Positions 37,500 to 46,095 of a DNA stretch of 64,000 nt are shown in pieces (within the stretch, counting starts at the first letter, position 1; every line of letters starts with the position of its first letter). The translations under genes were made by a program, and so were the position numbers. Origin of the DNA: Caballeronia sp. GAFFF1. GTDB taxonomy: Bacteria > Pseudomonadota > Gammaproteobacteria > Burkholderiales > Burkholderiaceae. The stretch covers positions 310,001 to 374,000 of the forward strand of contig NZ_JALQEM010000041.1 in assembly GCF_023630705.1 (NCBI RefSeq). The letters are read 5' to 3'. Under the pieces are notes generated by a model. It did no database searches. It saw only the letters and a program-made list of their open reading frames with translations, and was not told the DNA's origin.

Positions 37500-38606
37500 A
37501 TGCATCTCACCAAACGCGAAGCGCCGATCGACGCCGTTCGGGCACGCGCCTATACGATCCCGACCGATCGTCCCGAAGCAGACGGCACCTATGCGTGGAA
37601 CTCGACGACGCTCGTCGTCGCCGAGGTCAGCGCGGCGGGCAAGACGGGCATCGGCTACACGTATAACGATGCGAGCGCGGCGACGCTCGTCGAAGCGACG
37701 CTCGCGCCGACGCTCATCGGCGAAGACGCTTGGAATATCGACGCGCTCTGGCTGCGCATGCAGCAGCGCGTGCGCAACATCGGGCGTTCGGGGCTCGCGG
37801 CCAGCGCCCTATCCGCGCTGGACTGCGCGCTTTGGGATGTGAAGGCGCGCCTGCTCGACATGCCGCTCGCGCGTTTGCTCGGGGCGATGCGTAATCGCGT
37901 TCCCATCTACGGCAGCGGCGGATTCACGACCTACACGGACGATGAAATCCGCGCGCAGCTCGGCGGCTGGGTTCACGAAGACAGATGCCGCTGGGTCAAG
38001 ATCAAGATCGGCACGGAGCCTTCGCGCGATCCGCATCGCGTGGCGGTGGCACGAGAAGCCATCGGGGATGCAGCGGGCCTTTTCGTCGATGCGAACGGCG
38101 CATTCGATCGCAAGCAGGCGCTCTTCTATGCGGAGCAGTTCGCGCAATACGGCGTGGAATGGTTCGAAGAGCCGGTGTCATCGGACGATATCACGGGCCT
38201 CGCTTTGCTCAGAGATGCGCTTCCCGCGCACATGGAACTCGCTGCGGGCGAATACGGCTACACGCTCGACGACTTCCGCGCGCTGCTCGCGCATCACGCC
38301 GTCGATGTGCTGCAAGCCGATCTCACGCGCTGCGGCGGCGTCACGGGCTTCTTGCGCGTGGCCGCCCTGTGCGATGCCTTTCACGTGCCGCTGTCCGCGC
38401 ATTGCGCGCCCGCGCTGCATCTGCACGCGGCCTGCGCCGCGCCCCGCTTGCGGCATCAGGAATGGTTCCACGATCACGTTCGCATCGAGTCGATGCTGTT
38501 CGACGGCGCGCCGCGCGCCCACGAAGGCGCCATTGCGCCGGACTGGTCGCGGCCCGGCTGCGGGCTCGATTTCCGGCACGCGGACGCGCACCGGTATGCG
38601 GTTTAG
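37500..38606 (+). CDS. Mandelate racemase/muconate lactonising family enzyme
   Basis: A 368-residue enolase-superfamily enzyme. The catalytic-acid/base region RWVKIKIG (K-x-K), metal ligands in VDANGAF and FEEPVSS, and a third ligand in AAGEYGYT are visible; the C-terminal SAHCAPALHLHAACA supplies the His of the MLE/MR barrel. It probably abstracts the alpha proton of a sugar acid (dehydratase or epimerase). It starts 13 bases after the TPP enzyme and is read on the same strand, so the two could act in one pathway. Substrate unknown. Confidence 0.85.
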   Translation: MHLTKREAPIDAVRARAYTIPTDRPEADGTYAWNSTTLVVAEVSAAGKTGIGYTYNDASAATLVEATLAPTLIGEDAWNIDALWLRMQQRVRNIGRSGLAASALSALDCALWDVKARLLDMPLARLLGAMRNRVPIYGSGGFTTYTDDEIRAQLGGWVHEDRCRWVKIKIGTEPSRDPHRVAVAREAIGDAAGLFVDANGAFDRKQALFYAEQFAQYGVEWFEEPVSSDDITGLALLRDALPAHMELAAGEYGYTLDDFRALLAHHAVDVLQADLTRCGGVTGFLRVAALCDAFHVPLSAHCAPALHLHAACAAPRLRHQEWFHDHVRIESMLFDGAPRAHEGAIAPDWSRPGCGLDFRHADAHRYAV

Positions 38607-38629
38607 AACGTACGGCATTCGACATCAAA

Positions 38630-39544
38630 ATGACGCAAACCAGAATGATCGACATCGCCATCGGCTGCGGCGTCGCGGCGGCGGGACTTGCCGTCGCGCG
38701 GCTCGGCACGCGCGAAGCGCATCGCTCGAAGAAGCAGACGCACATCGACACGGCGCGCACGTTCAACCATAGCTCGGCGCTGCTGGCGCTCTCCGTTCTC
38801 GCGGACAGCGCGATGGAGCACTATCGCGGCTCCTTCGACAACCCGGCTATGTACACGCCGCTCGTCGTCTCGACGCTCTCGCTACTCGCCGGACTGCACG
38901 GCGGATCGGACCGCGAGGCGGCACGGCATCCCGTGCGCGATTCGGTCTATATTGGCGCGGCGCTCGCGGGTATCGCGGGGACCGGGTTCCATCTGTACAA
39001 CATCACGAAGCGTCCTGGCGGATGGAGCTGGCACAACCTCTTTTATGCCGCGCCTATCGGCGCGCCCACGGCGCTGCTGCTTTCCGGCGCGCTCGGGGCG
39101 GTGTCCGAACGATTGCGCGACGAACCCGCGCACGAGCCGCGTCTTTTCGGCATGCCGGCCGGACAGGCGCTCGCGCTCGTCACGAGCGCGGGCCTCGTCG
39201 GCACGCTCGGCGAAGTCGCGCTGCTGCATTTTCGCGGCTCGTTCCAGAACCCGTTCATGTATGCGCCGATCGTCATTCCGCCGGTCGCGTCCGCCCTGCT
39301 TCTCGATACCGCACTTGCCGCACCGCGCGAACGCCCGCTCACCCGGCTATGGCTGCGCATCACGACGGCGCTCGGCTTTGTCGGCGTCGGCTTTCATGCA
39401 CGCGGCGTCGCGCGCAATCGCGGCGGCTGGCGCAACTGGAGTCAGAACCTGTTCAACGGGCCGCCGCTGCCCGCGCCGCCGAGCTTTTCCGCGCTCGCGC
39501 TCGCGGGGCTCGCCGCGCTTCGACTGCGGGAGACCGAAAAATGA
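38630..39544 (+). CDS. Membrane protein made of two tandem repeats with conserved His motifs
   Basis: A 304-residue membrane protein with about 8-9 predicted helices. It is an internal duplication of about 135 residues. EHYRGSFDNPAMYTPLVV (63-80) matches LHFRGSFQNPFMYAPIVI (199-216), TGFHLYN (118-124) matches VGFHARG (253-259), and PGGW/NLF (129-138) matches RGGW/NLF (264-275). Each repeat keeps two His (64/200 and 121/256), so bis-His haem binding is possible. Its stop overlaps the next start (ATGA), so it is translationally coupled to a GluDH-subunit-3-like protein and then a GMC dehydrogenase. Family not recognised. A membrane anchor or electron acceptor role is inferred. Confidence 0.72.
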   Translation: MTQTRMIDIAIGCGVAAAGLAVARLGTREAHRSKKQTHIDTARTFNHSSALLALSVLADSAMEHYRGSFDNPAMYTPLVVSTLSLLAGLHGGSDREAARHPVRDSVYIGAALAGIAGTGFHLYNITKRPGGWSWHNLFYAAPIGAPTALLLSGALGAVSERLRDEPAHEPRLFGMPAGQALALVTSAGLVGTLGEVALLHFRGSFQNPFMYAPIVIPPVASALLLDTALAAPRERPLTRLWLRITTALGFVGVGFHARGVARNRGGWRNWSQNLFNGPPLPAPPSFSALALAGLAALRLRETEK

Positions 39545-40188
39545 CCACGCTGCCCCGCTATCCGGACTATGACGTGATGAACAAGCGCGACACGCCCTCG
39601 TGGGACGACGTGACGCGCCAGGTCATCGACAAGCGGCTCGCCACGCCGAAAGGCCCGAGATTTTTCGATGCAGTCGAATGGCGCGCGCTCTGTGCGTTGT
39701 GCGCGTGCATCGTGCCGCAGGACCGCGAGCGGCCCGCCGTACCGGTGGCTTCGCTCGTCGATGCGCGCCTTGCCGAGAACACCGGCGACGGCTATCGCGA
39801 CGCGCGCTTGCCGCCGATGCGCGACGCGTGGCGCATCGGCCTTCGCGCGCTCGATGCCGAAAGCCGCGCGCGCCATGAACTGCCGTTCGCGAGCATCGAC
39901 GACGACGCGCGACGCGCGCTGATCGACGGCATGCAGCACGGCAAGCTCGACCGCCCCGAGTGGCAAGGCATGCCGCCTTCTGTCTTCTTCGCGGATCGCG
40001 TGCTGCACGACATCTGCGGGATGTATTACGCGCATCCGCACGCGTGGAGCGAGATCGGCTTCGGCGGGCCGGCCAATCCTCGCGGCTATGTGCGCATGGT
40101 CGCCAACCGGCGCGATCCGTGGGAACCGGCCGAAGCGAAGCCCGGCCACGAAGACGATGCACGCAAGGAGAATCGCCGTGTCCGCTGA
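39541..40188 (+). CDS. Gluconate 2-dehydrogenase subunit 3-like protein
   Basis: A 215-residue protein that resembles the gamma/small subunit of FAD-linked gluconate and related dehydrogenases (Gluconate_2-dh3): an N-terminal helical region with FDAVEWRALCALCACIVPQDRERP and the C-terminal conserved PPSVFFADRVLHDICGMYYAHPHAWSEIGFGGPANPRGYVRM. Unlike most relatives it has no Tat signal; it begins MTTLPRYPDYDVMNKRDTPSW. The start overlaps the membrane-protein stop, and its end overlaps the GMC start by 11 bases, so the three are one translational unit. Confidence 0.8.
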   Translation: MTTLPRYPDYDVMNKRDTPSWDDVTRQVIDKRLATPKGPRFFDAVEWRALCALCACIVPQDRERPAVPVASLVDARLAENTGDGYRDARLPPMRDAWRIGLRALDAESRARHELPFASIDDDARRALIDGMQHGKLDRPEWQGMPPSVFFADRVLHDICGMYYAHPHAWSEIGFGGPANPRGYVRMVANRRDPWEPAEAKPGHEDDARKENRRVR

Positions 40189-41833
40189 ATCGCCGAAGGA
40201 CGCTGAGCACTTTCCGCGCGGCAAGAACGGGCGCGCGCCCGACGTATTCCATCCCGGCGCATGGATTCCGATGCGCGAATATCCGCAAGACGAAGCAGTC
40301 GATTTCGCGATCGTCGGCACCGGCGCGGGCGGCGGCACGCTCGCGTGTCGACTCGCGGAGAAAGGCTTTAAGGTCGTCGCGTTCGATGCCGGCGCGTGGT
40401 GGCGTCCGCTCGAAGAGTTCGCATCCGACGAGACGCATCAGGGCAAGCTCTTCTGGACCGACGACCGCATCTGCGACGGCGAAAACCCGCTCAAGCTCGG
40501 CAACAACAACAGCGGCAAGGCGGTGGGCGGCAGCACCGTTCACTTCGCCATGGTCTCGCTGCGCTTTCGGCCGGAGTGGTTCAAGTCGCGCACGCTGCTC
40601 GGCTACGGCGCCGACTGGCCGGTGGACTGGCGCGAGATGTGGCATTACTACGCGCAAGTGGAAGACGCGCTGAAGATCGCGGGACCGGTGAACTATCCGT
40701 GGGGCCCGAAACGTCCGCGCTATCCGTACCGGCCGCACGAACTGAACGCAGCGGCGCTCGTGCTCGCGCGCGGCTGCGAGGCGCTCGGCATCGACTGGTC
40801 GCCGACGCCGCTCGCCACCGTCTCCGCGCCGCGCGGCGAAGCGCATCCGTGCGTGTATCGCGGCTTCTGCGTGTCGGGTTGCGCGACGAATGCGAAGCAA
40901 AGCGCGCTCGTCACGTGGATACCGCGGGCCGTGCGCGCAGGCGCGGAGATTCGCGACCTCGCGATGGTCGGGCGTATCGTGATGGGCGATGACGGACGCG
41001 CAACCGGCGTCGAATACATGCGCGGAGGGCAATGGCAGTTCCAGCGCGCGCGCAATGTCGTCGTGGCGGGCTATGCGATCGAAACACCGCGCCTGCTCTT
41101 GATGTCCGCCACGGACCGCTATCCCGATGGCCTTGCGAACAGCTCCGGGCTCGTCGGCAAGAACCTGATGGTGCAGATGAATCAGGCCGTCTGGGGAACA
41201 ATGGACGAAGAAGTGCGCTGGTACAAGGGCCCGCCTTCGCTTGCGCTCACCGAGCACTGGAACTACGAAGACACGGGCAAGGATTTCTTCGGCGGTTATT
41301 GCTACATGAGTCAGGGCCCGTTGCCGGTGGCGTGGGCGTCCGTGCAGAACGGGCGCGGCCTGTGGGGTCAACAGTTGCTCGACGAAATGCAGAAGTACAA
41401 CCATCAGGCCGGGTTGAAGATCGTCGGCGAGACCATGCCGCAGGAACGCAACCGCGTAACGCTCGCCGATGAGAAAGATCAGTACGGCCTGCCGGTGGCG
41501 CGCGTGACCTATTCTCTCTGCGACAACGACAAGCGCCTCGTCGCGCATTCGCTCGACTACATGAGTCTCGCGCTCGAAGCTGCCGGCGCACGCGATGTCT
41601 GGCGCGAAACGGACGACACGTGCCATCTGAACGGCACCGCGCGCATGGGCGACGATCCCGCGACGAGCGTCGTCAATGCCGACTGCCGCAGTTGGGACAT
41701 CGACAATCTCTGGATATGCGACGGCTCGGTGTTTCCGACAGTGGGCGGCGTGAACCCGTCATTGACGATACAAGCCATCGCCATGCGCACCGCCGACAGG
41801 ATCGAGGCGCTTGCGGCACGCGGCGAACTGTGA
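40178..41833 (+). CDS. FAD-dependent GMC oxidoreductase (catalytic subunit)
   Basis: A 551-residue GMC-family dehydrogenase. The FAD motif is VDFAIVGTGAGGGTLACRLAE. The substrate-side region includes KAVGGSTVHFAM, CVYRGFCVSGCATNAKQSAL (Cys-rich) and the C-terminal CHLNGTARMGDDPATSV, where His is the catalytic-base position, followed by NLWICDGSVFPTVGGVNPSLTIQA. GTG 40178 is chosen because AAGGAG is 7 bases upstream. No export signal. Alcohol/aldose/gluconate-type substrate likely. Together with the two genes before it this forms a three-gene dehydrogenase module. Confidence 0.9.
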   Translation: MSAESPKDAEHFPRGKNGRAPDVFHPGAWIPMREYPQDEAVDFAIVGTGAGGGTLACRLAEKGFKVVAFDAGAWWRPLEEFASDETHQGKLFWTDDRICDGENPLKLGNNNSGKAVGGSTVHFAMVSLRFRPEWFKSRTLLGYGADWPVDWREMWHYYAQVEDALKIAGPVNYPWGPKRPRYPYRPHELNAAALVLARGCEALGIDWSPTPLATVSAPRGEAHPCVYRGFCVSGCATNAKQSALVTWIPRAVRAGAEIRDLAMVGRIVMGDDGRATGVEYMRGGQWQFQRARNVVVAGYAIETPRLLLMSATDRYPDGLANSSGLVGKNLMVQMNQAVWGTMDEEVRWYKGPPSLALTEHWNYEDTGKDFFGGYCYMSQGPLPVAWASVQNGRGLWGQQLLDEMQKYNHQAGLKIVGETMPQERNRVTLADEKDQYGLPVARVTYSLCDNDKRLVAHSLDYMSLALEAAGARDVWRETDDTCHLNGTARMGDDPATSVVNADCRSWDIDNLWICDGSVFPTVGGVNPSLTIQAIAMRTADRIEALAARGEL

Positions 41834-41838
41834 CGACA

Positions 41839-42333
41839 ATGAATCTTCTCAACGACATCTTCGGCACGCAGGGACACGTCACGGTGCTTCAGGAATGCGC
41901 CCGGGCGGCGATCGTGTTTTGCTGGGGTCTCTTTCTCGTGCGGGTCGCGGGGCGCAGAATCTTCGGAAGATGGGCGGCCCTCGACATCGTGGTGGCGATC
42001 ATCGTCGGGTCCAACTTGAGCCGCGCCGTGACAGGAAACGCGCCGCTCACCGGCACGCTCGTCGCAACCGCTTTCATGATCGCGGCGCACTGGGTGGTCG
42101 CGCATCTCGCTTCGCGCTACCGGCTGTGGACGTTCATTGCGGAGGGCAGTCCCGTCACGCTGTTCTCTCAGGGCAAGCCATGCGAAAAGGCGCTCATGCG
42201 ATACGGCGTGTCCGAGAATGACATCAACGAGGCGCTAAGCGAGAACGGCGTCGACGACGTGGAAGACGTGCAGAAGATCACGCTCGAACCCAGCGGGAAA
42301 ATCAGCGTCTCGAAACAGAAACGAAGCAATTGA
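41839..42333 (+). CDS. DUF421 (YetF-like) membrane protein
   Basis: A 164-residue protein with three predicted N-terminal membrane helices (about 20-95) and a cytoplasmic YetF-type C-terminal domain (SPVTLFSQGKPCEKALMRYGVSENDINEALSENGVDDVEDVQKITLEPSGKISV). Such proteins are often stress-associated with unknown function. A GTG at 41830 overlaps the GMC stop (GTGA) and may be used instead of ATG 41839; either way the gene is coupled to the dehydrogenase genes. Confidence 0.83.
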   Translation: MNLLNDIFGTQGHVTVLQECARAAIVFCWGLFLVRVAGRRIFGRWAALDIVVAIIVGSNLSRAVTGNAPLTGTLVATAFMIAAHWVVAHLASRYRLWTFIAEGSPVTLFSQGKPCEKALMRYGVSENDINEALSENGVDDVEDVQKITLEPSGKISVSKQKRSN

Positions 42334-42385
42334 CGACGAATGCAAACGGCTTGCGCAGACCGCGATGCGGAACGACGCTTGCTTA

Positions 42386-42400
42386 TGTCACGACGTGATA
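42386..42400. promoter_or_regulatory. Near-perfect copy of the 15-bp palindrome upstream of the molybdoenzyme
   Basis: TGTCACGACGTGATA differs from the site at 35410 by one base. It lies only 23 bases before the start of the FdhF-like gene, so a bound factor would overlap the promoter or initiating ribosome region and most likely acts as a repressor (inferred). Confidence 0.6.
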
Positions 42401-42422
42401 TTGGTCCCCCAGGAGCGCGCAG

Positions 42423-44702
42423 ATGAGCAAAGAAGCCAAGAACCCATCGTATCCTTTCGCTTCTGGCGGGTGGGGATCGATGAAAGCGGTCGCGACGATC
42501 CTCATGCAGGAAAAAGTGCCGATCAAGGACAGCGCGATTCTGCTCAAGCAGAACAAGCCTGACGGCTTCATGTGCGTGAGCTGCTCGTGGGCCAAGCCCG
42601 CGGATCCGCATACGTTCGAATTCTGCGAAAGCGGCGCGAAGGCGACTGCCTGGGATACGACCGCGAAGCGAATGACGCCCGAGTTCTTCGAACTGCACAC
42701 CGCTAAGCAATTGCTCAACTGGCACGATCACGATCTCGAAGAAGCAGGACGGTTGACCGCGCCCATGCGCTATGACGCAGCGACGGACAAGTACGTGGAA
42801 GTCACCTGGCAGCAGGCGTTCGACGAGATCGGCAAAGAGCTGAACGCGCTGGACCCGGAGACCGTCGTCTTCTACGCGTCCGGGCGCGCCTCGCTCGAAA
42901 CGGCCTACATGTACCAGCTTTTCGCGCGCATGTACGGCTGCAACAATCTGCCGGACAGCTCGAACATGTGTCACGAAAGTTCGAGCGTCGGTCTGAAGGA
43001 AGCGATCGGTGTCGGCGTCGGGACCATCACGCTCGAAGACTTCGAGAAGACGGACCTGATGTTCTTCTTCGGCCAGAACGTCGGCACGAATAGCCCGCGC
43101 ATGCTCCACCAGTTGCAGGACGCGCGCAAACGCGGCGTGCCGATCATCACGTTCAATCCGCTTCGCGAGCCGGGTCTCGTCTCCTTTGCGAATCCTCAGT
43201 CGCCAGTGGAGATGCTGACGCCCAAGGAAACGCAGATCAGCACGCAATATCATCAGTTGAAGACCGGCGGCGATACGGCCGCCATTCTCGGTATCTGCAA
43301 GGCGGTAATCGAGGCCGATGACCGCGCGCAGGCGGAAGGCACGGAACGCATGATCGATGTCGCGTTCATCGAGGAACACACGACCGGCTTCGAGGAGTTC
43401 GCGGCCTGCGCGCGTCGAACCGAATGGAGCGAGATCGAAAAGATCAGCGGACTGCCGCGCTCCGCGCTGCTCGAAGCGGCCAATGAGTACATGAAAGCCA
43501 AGGCCGTGATGGCGCACTACGGCATGGGGCTCACGCAGCACAGGCTCGGCGTGCAGAACGTACGCATGCTCTGCAACCTCCTCTTTCTGCGCGGCAACGT
43601 CGGCAAGCCCGGTGCGGGGCCTTCGCCGATACGCGGCCATTCGAACGTGCAAGGGCAGCGCACGGTCGGCATCACGGAAAAGCCGGAACTCGCGCCGCTC
43701 GATCAGCTCGCGAAGCAGTTCTCTTTCGAGCCGCCGCGAAAGAAAGGCATGAATACCGTCGAAGCATTCGAGGCGATGGTGAAGGGCAAAGTGAAGGCGG
43801 TCTTCAATCTCGGCGGCAATCTCGTGCGCTCGGTGCCGGACAGGTTGCAGACGGAGCCCGCGTGGTCGAGCCTGCGCCTCACGATCAACGTGGCCACGAA
43901 GCTCAATCGCAGTCACCTCGTGCATGGCGAGATATCGTACGTGCTGCCGTGCCTGAGCCGTATCGAGTTTCATCGCACCCGGCTGGGCGATCAGGCAGTC
44001 TCGATGGAAGACAGCACGGGCTGCATGCACGGCTCGAAGGGCGTGACCGAGCCGGCAAGCGAGAAAGCGCGAGCGGAGCAATTCATCGTCGCGGGCATCG
44101 CCAAGGCGACGCTGGGCTCGCGTTCGACAGTCGACTGGGACGCATGGAGCGACGACTATTCGCTCGTCAGGAACGAGATCGCGACGACGTATCCCGAGAC
44201 GTTCCATGACTTCAACGAACGCATGTGGGAGCCGGGCGGCTTTCATCGGCCGCTGCCCGCTTGCAAACGCGTCTGGGAAACGAAGTCCGGCAAAGCGGAA
44301 TTCATGACGCCGAACTCGCTCGGCGAAGACCCGGACATGCCTGAGAAGACGCCCGACGCGCTGCGGCTCATGACTCTACGGAGCGACAGCCAGTTCAACA
44401 CGACCATCTATAACCTCGACGACCGGTTCAGAGGCGTAAAGGGTTCACGCATGGTCATCTTGATGAACGAGGCCGACATCACGAAGCATCATCTGAAGGA
44501 AGGTCAGGAAATCACCTTGCAGACCGTTGCAGACGACGGCATCGACCGCCGGCTGTCGGGGCTGAAGATCAAGGCGTATGCAATTCCCGAAGGCTGCATC
44601 GGCGGCTATTACCCGGAGTGCAATGTCTTGCTGCCGCTATGGCACTACGCTGAGGAGAGCAAGGTGCCGGGCGCGAAGTCGATCCCGGTGCGTATTGTTT
44701 GA
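42423..44702 (+). CDS. YdeP/FdhF-like molybdopterin oxidoreductase alpha subunit
   Basis: A 759-residue molybdenum enzyme. It begins MSKEAKNPSYPFASGGWGSMKAV and shows the molybdopterin domain with NMCHESSSVGLKEAIGVGVG (Mo-ligand region: CHE), FFGQNVGTNSPRMLHQL, and the C-terminal MoCo-binding MTLRSDSQFNTTIYNLDDRFRGV. The usual N-terminal four-Cys [4Fe-4S] motif is reduced to CVSCSW. This is the family annotated FdhF/YdeP-like, tied to acid or stress responses in E. coli; the substrate is not known. Controlled by an operator-like palindrome just upstream. Confidence 0.87.
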   Translation: MSKEAKNPSYPFASGGWGSMKAVATILMQEKVPIKDSAILLKQNKPDGFMCVSCSWAKPADPHTFEFCESGAKATAWDTTAKRMTPEFFELHTAKQLLNWHDHDLEEAGRLTAPMRYDAATDKYVEVTWQQAFDEIGKELNALDPETVVFYASGRASLETAYMYQLFARMYGCNNLPDSSNMCHESSSVGLKEAIGVGVGTITLEDFEKTDLMFFFGQNVGTNSPRMLHQLQDARKRGVPIITFNPLREPGLVSFANPQSPVEMLTPKETQISTQYHQLKTGGDTAAILGICKAVIEADDRAQAEGTERMIDVAFIEEHTTGFEEFAACARRTEWSEIEKISGLPRSALLEAANEYMKAKAVMAHYGMGLTQHRLGVQNVRMLCNLLFLRGNVGKPGAGPSPIRGHSNVQGQRTVGITEKPELAPLDQLAKQFSFEPPRKKGMNTVEAFEAMVKGKVKAVFNLGGNLVRSVPDRLQTEPAWSSLRLTINVATKLNRSHLVHGEISYVLPCLSRIEFHRTRLGDQAVSMEDSTGCMHGSKGVTEPASEKARAEQFIVAGIAKATLGSRSTVDWDAWSDDYSLVRNEIATTYPETFHDFNERMWEPGGFHRPLPACKRVWETKSGKAEFMTPNSLGEDPDMPEKTPDALRLMTLRSDSQFNTTIYNLDDRFRGVKGSRMVILMNEADITKHHLKEGQEITLQTVADDGIDRRLSGLKIKAYAIPEGCIGGYYPECNVLLPLWHYAEESKVPGAKSIPVRIV

Positions 44703-44722
44703 TTCAGGCGTCGCTGATCTGA

Positions 44723-44756
44723 GCGGCCCGCGTGCGTCACCGCGCACACGGGCCGC
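44723..44756. terminator. Strong bidirectional terminator hairpin
   Basis: A 14-bp GC-rich stem (44723-44736 with 44743-44756, one mismatch) with a 6-base loop, followed by a short T/C-rich end (TTCTC). It sits between two convergent stops (44702 and 44760) and can serve both genes. Confidence 0.8.
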
Positions 44757-44759
44757 TTC

Positions 44760-46094
44760 TCATTGATGGATCTTCGAACGAAGCCGCTCCACCTCGCGGT
44801 CCGAGACCGGCGCCGCATGATTTCCCCAAGTGCCACGAATGAAGCTGACGACCTGCGCCATTTGCGCGCTCGTCAATTGACCATGAAAGCCCGGCATCTT
44901 CTGCGGCGCAGGCCCTGTGTCCGTCTCCGGGCTCTTGCTGCCCTCGATCACGATGCGCATGACCGATGTCGGATCTTCCGCCAGCACGAGCGGGTTGCCG
45001 GCGAGCGCTGCCACCTTGCCCGGCTGACCCTTGCCGTCCGCCTGATGGCAGCGCGCGCAGAACGACAGATAGACACCCGCGCCGGGACGCTCCACTTCGC
45101 CGGTCTGAATGCTGCGCGCCGTCTGCACCTTCGCATGCTCGTTGTTGGCGTAACTGCCGTACGTGCGCTGCGGAGGCAGTGACTTGAGATAAGTGGCGAT
45201 CGCTTGCAGGTCTGCATCGGTCATGTACTGCGTGCTGTCCCCGATGACCGGCGCCATGGCTCCGAAAGCAATCGCGCCTGCGCCGTGACCGGTACGCAGG
45301 AAATCGACGATGTCCTGGGCAGTCCAGCGCGCCAGTCCGCTCCCCGGGTCGCCGGTGAGATTCGGCGCGAGCCAGTGATCGTTCACGCCGCCCGTGAGAT
45401 ACAACGGCGAGGCCTCGCTGTAGCCGAGCTCGTTATAAGCGGGGCCGCGCGGCGTATGACATGCGCCGCAATGCCCCAATCCCTGCACCAGGTACGCGCC
45501 GCGATTCCATTGCGCGCTGCGCTTCGGGTCGGGCTCGTATTGATCTCGATTACCGAATGCCCAGCTCCAGAACAACATGCCCCATCGCTGATTGAACGGA
45601 AACGGCAGATGCGTTTCCGGCGCGCGCTTCGCGCTCGGCTTCACGCCATGCATCAGATACGCATAGAGCGCGGTGACGTCGTCATCCGTCATGTTGGCGA
45701 GCGACGGATACGGCATGGCCGGATAAAGCCGCTTGCCGTCGCGGCGCTTTCCATAGCGTATCGCGTCCGAGAACTCCTTCAGCGTATAGCGTCCGATACC
45801 CAAGGTCGGGTCCGGCGTGATGTTGCTCGAATAGATCGGGCCAAAAGGCGAATTGACCGGCATGCCCCCGGCAAGCGGCGTGTGATCGGCCGCATCGTGA
45901 CACGCGCTGCAATCGCCCGCTTTGGCAAGGTATTCGCCGCGAGCGATCAATTGCGGCGAACGGATCATCGGCGACTGCGCCGTAACGTTGTCGGGAAGCG
46001 TGTCGTTCGCCCGGCCACTGCATGCGCCCAGAGTGGCGAGCACGACTGGCATCAGTGCAGCGGCGATGTGGTTTTTCAAACTCGTCGCGTTCAT
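44760..46094 (-). CDS. Triheme cytochrome c (alcohol dehydrogenase cytochrome subunit-like)
   Basis: A 444-residue exported cytochrome with three class I haem domains: CSACH (about residue 62), CGACH (about 210) and CARCH (about 345). The lipobox-like N-terminal MPVVLATLGACSGR makes a lipoprotein likely. Architecture matches the AdhB/gluconate-dehydrogenase cytochrome subunit, a membrane-bound electron carrier to quinone or oxidase. It is the last gene of the coxII-coxI/III operon (1-base gap after the small membrane gene), so it probably delivers electrons to that oxidase. It could also accept electrons from the GMC dehydrogenase or molybdoenzyme. Confidence 0.9.
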   Translation of the reverse strand: MNATSLKNHIAAALMPVVLATLGACSGRANDTLPDNVTAQSPMIRSPQLIARGEYLAKAGDCSACHDAADHTPLAGGMPVNSPFGPIYSSNITPDPTLGIGRYTLKEFSDAIRYGKRRDGKRLYPAMPYPSLANMTDDDVTALYAYLMHGVKPSAKRAPETHLPFPFNQRWGMLFWSWAFGNRDQYEPDPKRSAQWNRGAYLVQGLGHCGACHTPRGPAYNELGYSEASPLYLTGGVNDHWLAPNLTGDPGSGLARWTAQDIVDFLRTGHGAGAIAFGAMAPVIGDSTQYMTDADLQAIATYLKSLPPQRTYGSYANNEHAKVQTARSIQTGEVERPGAGVYLSFCARCHQADGKGQPGKVAALAGNPLVLAEDPTSVMRIVIEGSKSPETDTGPAPQKMPGFHGQLTSAQMAQVVSFIRGTWGNHAAPVSDREVERLRSKIHQ

Positions 46095-46095
46095 T

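Noticed and set aside
42168-44246. 692-codon open frame antisense to the molybdoenzyme gene
   Set aside because: Shadow frame: no recognisable domain, and the sense strand has clear molybdopterin-binding motifs.
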